Shown in pieces: positions 29,180 through 37,534 of a DNA stretch of 64,000 bases. Position numbers and translations under genes: made by a program. Source of the DNA: UBA1231 sp045123185. Its GTDB lineage: Bacteria > Bacillota_I > Bacilli_A > ML615J-28 > CAG-313. Under the pieces are notes generated by a model. It was not told where the DNA came from and ran no database searches. It was given only the letters and a program-made list of their open reading frames with translations. Location: the NCBI GenBank assembly GCA_045123185.1, contig JBGVIL010000178.1, forward strand, positions 1 through 64,000. The letters are read 5' to 3'. How positions within the stretch are numbered: position 1 is the first letter of the stretch; every line of letters begins with the position of its first letter.

Positions 29180-29683
29180 TTAAGATGAAATTATTTCAAA
29201 TTTTTTTGTTTTCTTTTCTATTTCAATACCAATTTCTTCTTTCATTGTTGGTATTTCTTCTTTTTTTGTGTTTTCTTCTTTTTTATATCTATAACCATAT
29301 TTTTCTAAAAACACAATCATTGCCTTTACATATGCTTCATATTTATTTTTAAATTCTAATGGTGATTTAGCAAGTACATTACCATAGAATGTATCTTTAG
29401 TTATATCAATAACTTGAAAACTAAATTTATGACCCATATCAAAATTTATTTGATGATATTGTATTTCAAAGAAAACATGGTATTTTTCTTCTATCCAATC
29501 AATTGCATCATTAATTGACGGTGCTGATACTAATGATTCTTCTGCATTATAATTTTTAAGATAAGATGATGCTGCAATCATCCCATCAGGATAAATTCTA
29601 AATTTAACTTCTTCATCAAAACCATTAATTTTTAACAATTGTGCTAATTCAAATGTAACTAATTTTTGTTTAATATTATTCAT
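29180..29683 (-). CDS. Hypothetical protein
   Basis: 167 residues. Alpha/beta with the segment SVPAINDAIDWIEEKY-like around residues 52-68 (here SAPSINDAIDWIEEKY), then a Lys/Glu tail. Its start overlaps the small membrane gene at 29676 by 8 bases. Not recognised; the pattern recalls small phage proteins predicted to bind a host partner, but this is not evidence. Confidence 0.78.
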   Translation of the reverse strand: MNNIKQKLVTFELAQLLKINGFDEEVKFRIYPDGMIAASSYLKNYNAEESLVSAPSINDAIDWIEEKYHVFFEIQYHQINFDMGHKFSFQVIDITKDTFYGNVLAKSPLEFKNKYEAYVKAMIVFLEKYGYRYKKEENTKKEEIPTMKEEIGIEIEKKTKKFEIISS

Positions 29684-29927
29684 CTATTTTACTTTTTAAT
29701 AGTTTCAATATTTTATTATTTTTTTTTATAAAAATAACACCTAAAACATTCATATTAATATATAAAACACTATTTGCTGTTAAAATTAAAACCAAATGTA
29801 AGTCTTCTGTTTTTGTTCTATAATAGAACATTAATATCATAAAAACAATAAATGGTACAAATGTAAAAAGAAAAAATAAAACTACTTTATCAAAGTATTT
29901 AATCATAAAATTTAATATCTTAAACAT
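29676..29927 (-). CDS. Small membrane protein, two segments
   Basis: 83 residues with transmembrane segments at about 13-34 and 45-66 and short charged ends. It lies between the zinc protein at 29965 and the gene at 29180, with 8-base overlap to the latter. Function unknown; a small pore or an envelope modifier is possible. Confidence 0.75.
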   Translation of the reverse strand: MFKILNFMIKYFDKVVLFFLFTFVPFIVFMILMFYYRTKTEDLHLVLILTANSVLYINMNVLGVIFIKKNNKILKLLKSKIDE

Positions 29928-29964
29928 AATATTTTATATTATTTAAAATAAATAATTTTATAAA

Positions 29965-30291
29965 TTAATTTGCTTTAACCTTTTCTAGTAATCTTTTTAT
30001 TTTTTCATATTCCAAACCATTATTTTTATTTAATTTTGAACATTTAAGTTTTATATTTCCATCATATAATGTCCTTTTATCTTTTTCTTTTACATCCCTA
30101 AAATACTTTGAACTTGTTACATGCCAACCGCCACATGCCTCACAATAATATGAACGTATTGGTTTTCTTCCGTTTTCTTCTAAAACATCATCAGCATTAT
30201 ATTTTAAGTATAAATTTGCTTTCTTTTCTGTCTCAAATAGCATTTTCAAATAGCCACAATAAGGACAAAAAATTCTTTTCTTAGGTTTCAT
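29965..30291 (-). CDS. Zinc-ribbon protein
   Basis: 108 residues, very basic. CPYCG at 9-13 and CEACGGWH around residue 50 form a split zinc ribbon, with CGGWHVTS typical of small phage and mobile-element proteins. Lysine-rich ends could bind nucleic acid. First gene after the promoter at 30322. Function unknown. Confidence 0.82.
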   Translation of the reverse strand: MKPKKRIFCPYCGYLKMLFETEKKANLYLKYNADDVLEENGRKPIRSYYCEACGGWHVTSSKYFRDVKEKDKRTLYDGNIKLKCSKLNKNNGLEYEKIKRLLEKVKAN

Positions 30292-30321
30292 ATATAACCT
30301 CCTTATTTTTTTTTCTTTTTA

Positions 30322-30353
30322 CAAAAATATAAAATTTTTATAATAAAAACAAA
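30322..30353 (-). promoter_or_regulatory. Bacteroidota -33/-7 promoter
   Basis: TTTG at 30353-30350, 20-base spacer, TATTTTTG at 30329-30322 on the minus strand. Confidence 0.8.
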
Positions 30354-30379
30354 TTTTATATGTTAAAAAAATATAAAAT

Positions 30380-30411
30380 AAGGAACTATAATAATAAAAT
30401 TATAGTTCCTT
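30380..30411 (-). terminator. Rho-independent terminator
   Basis: AAGGAACTATAAT/ATTATAGTTCCTT with a six-base loop, then T-rich on the minus strand. It ends the operon with the gene at 30460. Confidence 0.75.
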
Positions 30412-30459
30412 CGATACAAAAATAAGTTATAAAAAACATTATAAAAATATATCAATATT

Positions 30460-30657
30460 TTATACCATTTTTAAAATGGCTCTTTTTTCAGCATTAGTTT
30501 TACCATTCCAAACATCATAAATGACAATAGATGTTTCAATATTCTTAAAACGTGTTTGCTTCAAAACATTTTCATCAATACCCAAAATTTGAAGTTTCTT
30601 TGATTCTTCCAATTGGTTAAATACTACATCAAGTGAAATATTCTTATTATTCTTCAT
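30460..30657 (-). CDS. Small hypothetical protein
   Basis: 65 residues, helical with a hydrophobic core (SLDVVFNQLEESKKLQILGI) and a basic tail (NAEKRAILKMV). 21 bases after the gene at 30679. Function unknown. Confidence 0.7.
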   Translation of the reverse strand: MKNNKNISLDVVFNQLEESKKLQILGIDENVLKQTRFKNIETSIVIYDVWNGKTNAEKRAILKMV

Positions 30658-30678
30658 TGTATTATAAAATTTAAAAAA

Positions 30679-30936
30679 TTAATATTCATTAATCGGTGTC
30701 TCTTCAATTCTATCTGATAGTTTTAAATCAGTTAACTTATTTTTAATAAGTTCATCAATAAATGGTGCAATTGTTCTTGCATCACACTTATTTTTAATCC
30801 AAGGGTCTTTTTCATTTTGTTTCATATATGTATTATAAATCCATTGATTCTTTTCAAAATCATAACGTATATTTAACAATAACATATAAGTTTTATAGTA
30901 TTCACCCTTTTTAAATTCTTTAGTTATATTAATCAT
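30679..30936 (-). CDS. Small hypothetical protein
   Basis: 85 residues, Tyr and Lys rich, helical. No clear promoter is seen upstream; a homing endonuclease gene is inserted between it and pncA, so it may once have been part of that operon. Function unknown. Confidence 0.72.
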   Translation of the reverse strand: MINITKEFKKGEYYKTYMLLLNIRYDFEKNQWIYNTYMKQNEKDPWIKNKCDARTIAPFIDELIKNKLTDLKLSDRIEETPINEY

Positions 30937-30978
30937 ATATTTATACCTTTTATTCTTAAAATTTAGTTATTTTAAAGT

Positions 30979-31043
30979 GATTTAAGAGACTTTCTATTAT
31001 AAAATGATATGACTACCATAAAATAATAAAAGTGTCTTAAATC
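30979..31043. repeat. Inverted repeat after homing endonuclease 2
   Basis: GATTTAAGAGACTTT (30979-30993) and AAAGTGTCTTAAATC (31029-31043) pair at 14 of 15 positions. It lies 3 bases beyond the endonuclease stop codon and may be its terminator or an insertion boundary. Confidence 0.55.
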
Positions 31044-31046
31044 GCC

Positions 31047-31793
31047 TTATTTTATTGTTTGTAATAATTTTATTATATCATTAGCATTTATGTATTCATC
31101 ATCAACTTTTAATTCTTTTTTTGTATAATATATTAACTTAAGTTTATTATTAATACATTTATTCTTTTTTATATTATCTAATTTTTTTACTTTAATAAAA
31201 TTTTTTTCAATTTCATCTTTATTTGTAAAACCAAAATCAACTTGTCTATAATGCTGTTCACCTTGACACTCAATACCTATATTGTAATCTATTAAATAAA
31301 AATCTAATGTTTGTTTACCTAACCATTTTAAAGTTTCTTTATTTGCTTGGTATATGTATTTTACATTATGTTCATCTAATACAATTCTTATTTCTCTTTC
31401 TAAAGTTGTTTCATTACATAATGAACACCCTCTACCATATAAATGTTTATTTGGTACTTGCCAAAATTCACCATGTATAGGGCATATTATACATACTTTT
31501 GTTTTTGTATTAATATATTCAACCTTTGAATAATCATATTTATCACCATGAACTTTTTTCGCTTTTTCTATAAATTCTTCAGTTTTTAAAGACCTTTTTA
31601 ATATACGGCTTTCAAATGAACATTTTGGACAATTTTTTTTACTTAAATGATTATTGGGTGCTTGCCAAAATTCACCATGTTTTTTACATATTATACATAC
31701 TTTAGTTTTAGAATCCACATATTCTACTTTTGAATAATCATATTTATCACCATATATTTCTTTTAATTTTTCTATTAAAATTTCTGTGTTCAT
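31047..31793 (-). CDS. Putative homing endonuclease with DUF723-type repeats, copy 2
   Basis: 248 residues from the ATG at 31793. Two zinc-ribbon-like repeats (GDKYDYSKVEYV, CxxCKKHGEFW and CPIHGEFW, then CSLC), then a nuclease core LDFYLIDYNIGIECQGEQH. It lies between pncA and the gene at 30936 and is followed by an inverted repeat. The ATG is in the loop of an 11-bp hairpin (31780-31790 with 31819-31829), so the gene seems to have landed in the pncA terminator, or the hairpin restrains its translation. Confidence 0.85.
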   Translation of the reverse strand: MNTEILIEKLKEIYGDKYDYSKVEYVDSKTKVCIICKKHGEFWQAPNNHLSKKNCPKCSFESRILKRSLKTEEFIEKAKKVHGDKYDYSKVEYINTKTKVCIICPIHGEFWQVPNKHLYGRGCSLCNETTLEREIRIVLDEHNVKYIYQANKETLKWLGKQTLDFYLIDYNIGIECQGEQHYRQVDFGFTNKDEIEKNFIKVKKLDNIKKNKCINNKLKLIYYTKKELKVDDEYINANDIIKLLQTIK

Positions 31794-31829
31794 AATATAT
31801 ATATTTGTATATAAATAAAACACAGAAAT
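31780..31829 (-). terminator. Hairpin spanning the endonuclease start
   Basis: ATTTCTGTGTT/AACACAGAAAT, with the start codon of the endonuclease at the loop edge. On the minus strand the second arm is followed by TTTAAT. It could end pncA, or control the endonuclease start. Confidence 0.6.
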
Positions 31830-31839
31830 CTCACTTAGA

Positions 31840-32403
31840 TTAAGACATTTTTATCCCTTTTTCTTTACAATATGAAATTAATGCTTCATGCTTATCTATT
31901 TCAACAATGTAATTTAGCATAACATTTAATTTTGATATTGGAACAGTTTTAGTTTCATATAGTCCTTTTAAAGACTCTAAAACACAATAACTACTCATAA
32001 TTCCGCAAACATCAATTTGTGATACATTAAACATATCAATGAATCTTAAAAGTTTCTTAGAAGATTCATAATTATCCATAATTGAATATTCTTCCTTATT
32101 GATAAGATTACCTTTTGTCAAAACTTTAAAATTCTTTGTATTTTTTTCAGCAGCATCATACAATGGTTGATAAATAGATGCACCATGTGTAAACTGTACA
32201 CAATGTTTACCCCATTCCTTGAATGAAATATGGTTATTTGGATGCCAATCACAAGTGAAAATAATAATATCATATTTTTCATTTTCAATGTGTTGTTTTA
32301 AATCATCCATAATTTTCATAGAGCCATCAACACCTAATTCCCCACCATCCAAAAAAGAATATTGTGGGTCAATAACCAATAACATTTTTTGTTTATTTTC
32401 CAT
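31840..32403 (-). CDS. pncA: Nicotinamidase
   Basis: 187 residues, full length for the isochorismatase-like hydrolases, with every nicotinamidase signature: catalytic D12 in LLVIDPQYSFLDGG, metal site DWHPNNH (D52, H54, H58), catalytic K97 in LTKG followed by EEYS, and nucleophile C140 in SSYCV. It turns nicotinamide into nicotinate, the substrate of the phosphoribosyltransferase at 21122. Nicotinamide is the product released when NAD-cleaving defence enzymes act. Single-gene unit from the promoter at 32433, with a homing endonuclease directly after it. Confidence 0.94.
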   Translation of the reverse strand: MENKQKMLLVIDPQYSFLDGGELGVDGSMKIMDDLKQHIENEKYDIIIFTCDWHPNNHISFKEWGKHCVQFTHGASIYQPLYDAAEKNTKNFKVLTKGNLINKEEYSIMDNYESSKKLLRFIDMFNVSQIDVCGIMSSYCVLESLKGLYETKTVPISKLNVMLNYIVEIDKHEALISYCKEKGIKMS

Positions 32404-32432
32404 ATTTTATCTTAATATTATCATTTCAAGTG

Positions 32433-32463
32433 CAAAAGTACAAAAAAAAATTGATATAACAAA
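32433..32463 (-). promoter_or_regulatory. Bacteroidota -33/-7 promoter of pncA
   Basis: TTTG at 32463-32460, 19-base spacer, TACTTTTG at 32440-32433 on the minus strand. The -33 box is just before the end of the gene at 32471. Confidence 0.75.
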
Positions 32464-32470
32464 ATATTTT

Positions 32471-32932
32471 TTATAAAAATTTCTTAAAATTTTCTAACCA
32501 TTCGTCTTTATCAAATATTAATGATTGTTTTTCCTTGAAATATACCATTACATGTTGCGAATCCAATAATTTTGTAGTGTCAATTGTCAATATGTCATTA
32601 TCTGCAATTTTATATTTCATATCTTCACATAATACCATGTTTACCATGTCATATAATGAAAAAGTAAAACCTAGATATGTGTTCATATATGGAAATGACC
32701 CACTTAATAATAATGTTGGATTATATTCTTTAAACCAATTTGGAACTTTTTGAGTATAATATCTATCTTTAACTTCTTCAATTTTTGCAATATACATGAA
32801 TAAATCTTCGTTAGATATTTTAATATCTTTTAATTCCTCTCTATGGTTTATGTAAAATTTAATGTTTTTAATTACAAGATTCATAAAATCCAACATTGTA
32901 TCACCATCATTAATCGTCTTTAGTATATCCAT
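32471..32932 (-). CDS. Hypothetical protein
   Basis: 153 residues, mixed alpha/beta. The pattern FKEYNPTLLLSGSFPYMNTYLGFTF in the middle is distinctive, but I cannot assign it. It overlaps the coiled-coil gene at 32910 by 23 bases and is the last gene of a long operon from 34698. Function unknown. Confidence 0.8.
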   Translation of the reverse strand: MDILKTINDGDTMLDFMNLVIKNIKFYINHREELKDIKISNEDLFMYIAKIEEVKDRYYTQKVPNWFKEYNPTLLLSGSFPYMNTYLGFTFSLYDMVNMVLCEDMKYKIADNDILTIDTTKLLDSQHVMVYFKEKQSLIFDKDEWLENFKKFL

Positions 32933-33158
32933 CTTTTTTTAATTCAGTATTAACAATGCTTTTAATGTAATTCCACCTTATTAATCTATCTAAAAAAGTG
33001 GTATCATTTACAATATAAGAAATTGTATCTTTTAAATCATTATTAGTTTTATTTACTTTTTTTAATTTATTATCTTTTTCAATTACTTCATTTTCAAGTT
33101 CTTTAATTCTTGAATTTAAAGAATTGTAAACATTGATATCAATTTCAATCTTTGCCAT
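32910..33158 (-). CDS. Small coiled-coil protein
   Basis: 82 residues. Residues 8-50 are a heptad-like coiled coil (NSRIKELENEVIEKDNKLKK). The rest is basic and aromatic. 2 bases after the gene at 33161, overlapping the next by 23. Function unknown. Confidence 0.77.
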   Translation of the reverse strand: MAKIEIDINVYNSLNSRIKELENEVIEKDNKLKKVNKTNNDLKDTISYIVNDTTFLDRLIRWNYIKSIVNTELKKDGYTKDD

Positions 33159-33160
33159 AA

Positions 33161-33484
33161 TTAAAATGGTAACTTCCCATCATTATTTTTACTAATTAAA
33201 TTAAATTCAGCCTCAGCCATTACAACTGGGTAAAATGCATCCCACCAATATACAAGTTCATCAATAGTATATTCACTTTGCATTTTATCAAAAATTGATT
33301 TTGCATCTATTTTTAAAAAAGTTTCAATACTCTTAGGTACATCTTTACCTTCACAAATTTTATCTACCCACTTAATCAATGGTGTTTCATAACCAAGATA
33401 TTCAGCAAATTTCAAAAATAATGGGCTACTAATTGCTCTTACAACATGTTCAACTGTTGCGATTTGTTTAACTTGTTCTGCCAT
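33161..33484 (-). CDS. Hypothetical protein
   Basis: 107 residues, helical with several Trp/Tyr in the last third (DELVYWWDAFYPVV). Opens MAEQVKQIATVEHVVRAISS. 12 bases after the zinc protein at 33497. Not recognised. Confidence 0.78.
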   Translation of the reverse strand: MAEQVKQIATVEHVVRAISSPLFLKFAEYLGYETPLIKWVDKICEGKDVPKSIETFLKIDAKSIFDKMQSEYTIDELVYWWDAFYPVVMAEAEFNLISKNNDGKLPF

Positions 33485-33496
33485 ATATGTTATATA

Positions 33497-33862
33497 TTAT
33501 AAGTTTTCTTTCCAAACTGATTCATTGTTCATTGATTTAATTTTTCTTTCCCAACATGATTTACAACATGTTTTAAACCAAAAGTTTCTAGTTGAACCAA
33601 CATGTTCTCTTGTGCCACAAAATTCACAAATATTTCTAGATTGTCTTGTGGCATTTGTTATCATATCTAGAATTTCATCACTAGCATTTTTTTTATTTTC
33701 AATATAAAATTGTAATAATCCAAATTTTTCTTTTATTTGTCTGATGCCAATTTTATCTTTTAATTCTTGTACATTTGAATCATGTTCAAGAATTTTATCA
33801 ATAATAGGTTGATATAAACATTTCCAACCTTCTCCACATTCTATAACACTTCTATTAAACAT
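33497..33862 (-). CDS. Phage zinc-finger protein
   Basis: 121 residues. The N-terminal ECGEGWKCLYQPIIDKI, the middle IKEKFGLLQFYIEN and the C-terminal zinc site (CEFCG, then CCKSCW) match a family of small conserved proteins that I associate with phages, without known function. It shares one base with the stop of the membrane gene at 33862 (ATG overlap). Confidence 0.82.
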   Translation of the reverse strand: MFNRSVIECGEGWKCLYQPIIDKILEHDSNVQELKDKIGIRQIKEKFGLLQFYIENKKNASDEILDMITNATRQSRNICEFCGTREHVGSTRNFWFKTCCKSCWERKIKSMNNESVWKENL

Positions 33863-34698
33863 TATGGTATTGAATTAGTTTTTAAATAATAATCAAAAAT
33901 ACTAACATTATTAATTTTAACAAATTGAATTTTCATATTAAACTTTTTGGCTAATAACTCCATTATTTCCTTTTTAGGTATAATTTCATTTTCATCCAAT
34001 TGAGTTTCATTTGTATAAATTACAATTGTTGTCTTTAATACATTTATGTGTTGCATTGCATTAAGCAATTTACATATTCTTGATGTTGCATATTTTTTTG
34101 ATTTAAATAACGAAATAATTTCATCATAAACCTTTCTTTGAATTTCGGTAATTCCTTTTTTGTTTGCAAAAATAATATATTCTTTATTTTTCTTTTCTTC
34201 TTTTGGTTTAATTTCATTTTTAATTTCAACTTTCTTTTCTTCAACTTTTTCATTATTACCACCAAATATATTTTTTATTGATGATAAGACAGATACCTTT
34301 TCCTTTTTAGGCGCATCTATTTTAGATATTATATCAAATTTTTGTTTTTTAACAATACAAGATTCTTTAATAATTTCATCCAATGATTTATCATTACCTA
34401 TTGGTATTCGTTCCATCATCGGATTAACAAATCTTTTATGTTCATTTGGTATGTTATCATAGTATGTATTGTTTAAATATTCAGTATCAAATTCTGACAA
34501 TTTATTTTTATTATGTTTTGGTTCATCAATGGTAAATTCGCCATTTATATAACTTTTAAAACTATAAAATATATCACAACACATTATAAAAAACAAAATG
34601 ATACTTAAACATCCACAATAAATGAAACCATTATCAAAAAATGATGGTGACATTGCCAATGAACTTATCAATATTGTTAATTTTAAAACTACTCTCAT
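33862..34698 (-). CDS. Membrane-anchored protein
   Basis: 278 residues. Two close hydrophobic segments at the N terminus (about 4-20 and 26-46), then a long soluble part with a Lys/Glu-rich linker (about 135-175) and a compact alpha/beta end (about 180-278: FANKKGITEIQRKVYDEII and IVIYTNETQLDENEI). It may act at the inner membrane. First gene of a five-gene operon; promoter at 34736. Confidence 0.8.
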   Translation of the reverse strand: MRVVLKLTILISSLAMSPSFFDNGFIYCGCLSIILFFIMCCDIFYSFKSYINGEFTIDEPKHNKNKLSEFDTEYLNNTYYDNIPNEHKRFVNPMMERIPIGNDKSLDEIIKESCIVKKQKFDIISKIDAPKKEKVSVLSSIKNIFGGNNEKVEEKKVEIKNEIKPKEEKKNKEYIIFANKKGITEIQRKVYDEIISLFKSKKYATSRICKLLNAMQHINVLKTTIVIYTNETQLDENEIIPKKEIMELLAKKFNMKIQFVKINNVSIFDYYLKTNSIP

Positions 34699-34716
34699 AT
34701 TTTTTTATTTAAAAAT

Positions 34717-34766
34717 GTTTTCTTGTTTAACAATGCAAATATATACAAAATAAACAAGAAAACAAA
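34717..34766 (-). promoter_or_regulatory. Promoter inside a 13-bp inverted repeat
   Basis: GTTTTCTTGTTTA (34717-34729) and TAAACAAGAAAAC (34751-34763) enclose TATATTTG (34743-34736); TTTG lies at 34766-34763 with 19-base spacing. The repeat can be the terminator of 34777, an operator, or both. Confidence 0.75.
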
Positions 34767-34776
34767 TTTTTTTATG

Positions 34777-35616
34777 TTAAAAAATGTTTTTTGATTCAAT
34801 AATACTCAAACAACCTTCTTTTTCAGCAATAAGTTTTTCAATTTTGATATCAATGTTGTGTTTCATTTCCGCTTCTAATTCTTCTTTATTTCTTATAACA
34901 GTCATATTTTCTAATTTATTAAAGAAGATTTCCATTTGTTTAAATGTGTGAGAAGCCACAGTATTTGAGTATGGTTTTAAATTTGAATCATACTTAGTTT
35001 CAAGTAAATACATTTTAGTATCAAATAAATTGTATTTATATCTTGGGTCTAAAGCACCATTAATATCTCTAATCATATTATATTTAAGATATCTATTATT
35101 TTTTACATCTGAATATAATACATCTTTATTAAATAGATTATGAAAATTATGATAAATTTGTTTCTTACGTCTATTTAATATTTTATATGATAATACTTCA
35201 TAAACAAACATGTTATATAATCTTTGTAATGTTGAAAAACCTAATGTTGTTTGCATTTCTTTAATTTGACCATATCCACCACGTCTAACATATATAACTT
35301 TCTTTTCAAGTTCTGTATCATAACAAACAAAACAATCATTGTTTGAATAACAAAAACCATCTTTAAGACGTGGGTCAATTTCAAGTGATAACATGTAAAT
35401 ATCCAATAACTTTAAGTTTGGTTTATTATCAAACCATTTTAATGTATTTAAATTGTAATATTGTCTTTTACGTGATTTATCTAAATATGGCATAAAACTA
35501 TTATCAGAATTAATAAATTTATTAATTATATTAAAATAAACAGTTTTATTTCTTTCAGTTTTAACATCTATATAAAACTCACCTAAAATTTTTTTCTTTT
35601 GTTCGTCATTAAACAT
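34777..35616 (-). CDS. Hypothetical protein paired with helicase
   Basis: 279 residues, basic and Tyr-rich. Middle motifs YVRRGGYGQIKEMQTTLGFSTL and LNRRKKQIYHNFH suggest nucleic acid binding, by composition only. It starts 18 bases after the helicase stop and has no promoter of its own, so the two are probably one functional unit. I see no nuclease motif. Function unknown. Confidence 0.8.
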   Translation of the reverse strand: MFNDEQKKKILGEFYIDVKTERNKTVYFNIINKFINSDNSFMPYLDKSRKRQYYNLNTLKWFDNKPNLKLLDIYMLSLEIDPRLKDGFCYSNNDCFVCYDTELEKKVIYVRRGGYGQIKEMQTTLGFSTLQRLYNMFVYEVLSYKILNRRKKQIYHNFHNLFNKDVLYSDVKNNRYLKYNMIRDINGALDPRYKYNLFDTKMYLLETKYDSNLKPYSNTVASHTFKQMEIFFNKLENMTVIRNKEELEAEMKHNIDIKIEKLIAEKEGCLSIIESKNIF

Positions 35617-35634
35617 ATTTCAATATCTTTTTTT

Positions 35635-37446
35635 TTAAATTAAACTTGTGTCTTTATGAGGCTTGTATTGATTCTTTCTTGAAAATAATAATTTCTTTTG
35701 TCCAACTTCAACATGATAAACCAATAAACGCTTATTTCCACTAACAATAATATCAGAACCATTTTCATTAATGTTTGCATCCAAAACTAATGAAATACAT
35801 TTTTTACCAACATCTTCTTTAGTTAGATAATTTCTATTTGTATCTTCAACAAATTTCTTAATCTTATCTGCTCTAAATGGAAATACCATCAAATCCTTAT
35901 CAAATGAATTAAAACGTTTATCTTGTGAAGATTTAGCATAATTATTTTTACCACTCATATGAACTTCACCAATATAATCATAATCTAAATGATAATTGTT
36001 AGTAGCAAAAATGTTTTTAATATTATCTTCAATTAAACTAATTCTATTTCTTTTACCTTTACATTTCTTATATAATACTTTAATAATATCATCACTCAAT
36101 GGTATTGCAAAGTTACCACATGAACGTGAACCAAACATTACATCATTTCCTTGATAACCATTATCAACCCATTCTAATTTTTGTTTATCACATGGAATAA
36201 TATCTCTGTTTTGCAAATCATTTTCCCAATTTGAATACATATTTGCTAAACCATAATTAACATAAAAATGAGTCTTTTTAAAATTTTCATTATTTGAACG
36301 ATAACCACACATTCGTCCTAACAATGCTTGTGCTGTTGTATCACATTTAAGTGAATAATCATAAACCATATAAATTAAATCTTTATATCGTTCCTTAATT
36401 GTAATACCAGCACGAAATGCACCCTTAATTAATACAATCAATGGTTTATCATTTCTTCTAATACCATTCATTTCATAGAACTTACTCATTCTATTATTTT
36501 CAATTAATCGTTCAAATTCAATATCAAGTTTATCATATTCAATCTTTGAACCACTTGCATACATTTCAAATATATTGAAATTTGTTTCAACAAATTGATT
36601 TTCTTTAATAATATCAAAATCTCTAGTTCTGATTATAATCACACCATCTTCTTCATTATCATTCATACGATAATAAGAATCTTCAATATAATCAAAAATA
36701 GTACCATCCTTAATATCATCTTTTGTTGCTTCAAATACTAACTCATTATTAATGAAATCACTTACACCATAATAATCATCATCATGGTCAAGTTCAATAC
36801 CTTTTTTACAATTTGCAGTATCTGATACTAATTCATCAAATGGTGTTGCTGATACTGATACTATATAAATGTTTCTTCTAATTAATTCATTTGTGTCTTT
36901 CCAATCAATACCATTCTTAACTAAGAATTTTGTCAATATATTCTTTTCATTTGAACCATAGTGTGATTCATCAATAAAAATTAATGTGTTATCCAAAATT
37001 CCATCAAATGACATTAAATCACTATTCTTTAACACAAAATACTTATTTTCACTAAGGTTTCTTTTGCATCTTTTTCCAAAATATGTATTATCAACATTAG
37101 CGTCAGCAATTTGTTCAATTACACGTTTATATGTTTGTTCTTTCAATCCACAATCATTCATACCACTAATAAACATGTATTTTTTAATAGCCATATTCTT
37201 ATGCAAATTAGCCTTGTTAATAATATTAACAACTGAATTACAAACGCTCGTTTTGCCACTTTGTGGGCTTGCAATCAAATTTACGTGGTTGCTTCTCAAT
37301 ATATTAGAAGCAATTTGCATAACAATTTTTCTAGCACAATTAATTGATGTATCATGTATATAATTATTACTATTCTTATCAGTAGTAACTCTAAAGTAAT
37401 CGTTGTTTCTTGCTATCAAAATACTTGCCAAATTTTTCTTATCCAT
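35635..37446 (-). CDS. Superfamily 2 DNA/RNA helicase
   Basis: 603 residues. Motif I is ASPQSGKTS (59-67), motif II DESH (159-162), motif III SVSAT (197-201); later LIKGAFRAGITIKE and QALLGRMCGYR fit motifs V and VI with the arginine finger. The C-terminal 150 residues are basic and unique. Phage SF2 helicases serve in replication, recombination or transcription. It is the first gene of a two-gene operon with the protein at 34777; promoter at 37470. Similarity to Z1-type or type III restriction helicases is possible but not resolved by eye. Confidence 0.9.
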   Translation of the reverse strand: MDKKNLASILIARNNDYFRVTTDKNSNNYIHDTSINCARKIVMQIASNILRSNHVNLIASPQSGKTSVCNSVVNIINKANLHKNMAIKKYMFISGMNDCGLKEQTYKRVIEQIADANVDNTYFGKRCKRNLSENKYFVLKNSDLMSFDGILDNTLIFIDESHYGSNEKNILTKFLVKNGIDWKDTNELIRRNIYIVSVSATPFDELVSDTANCKKGIELDHDDDYYGVSDFINNELVFEATKDDIKDGTIFDYIEDSYYRMNDNEEDGVIIIRTRDFDIIKENQFVETNFNIFEMYASGSKIEYDKLDIEFERLIENNRMSKFYEMNGIRRNDKPLIVLIKGAFRAGITIKERYKDLIYMVYDYSLKCDTTAQALLGRMCGYRSNNENFKKTHFYVNYGLANMYSNWENDLQNRDIIPCDKQKLEWVDNGYQGNDVMFGSRSCGNFAIPLSDDIIKVLYKKCKGKRNRISLIEDNIKNIFATNNYHLDYDYIGEVHMSGKNNYAKSSQDKRFNSFDKDLMVFPFRADKIKKFVEDTNRNYLTKEDVGKKCISLVLDANINENGSDIIVSGNKRLLVYHVEVGQKKLLFSRKNQYKPHKDTSLI

Positions 37447-37469
37447 AACTTATCTATTTATATTTTATG

Positions 37470-37501
37470 CAAATATACTATATTTTATAATATAAAACAA
37501 A
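37470..37501 (-). promoter_or_regulatory. Bacteroidota -33/-7 promoter of the helicase operon
   Basis: TTTG at 37501-37498, 20-base spacer, TATATTTG at 37477-37470 on the minus strand. Confidence 0.8.
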
Positions 37502-37534
37502 TATAAAACATTTTTTTAACAAAAAATAACATTT

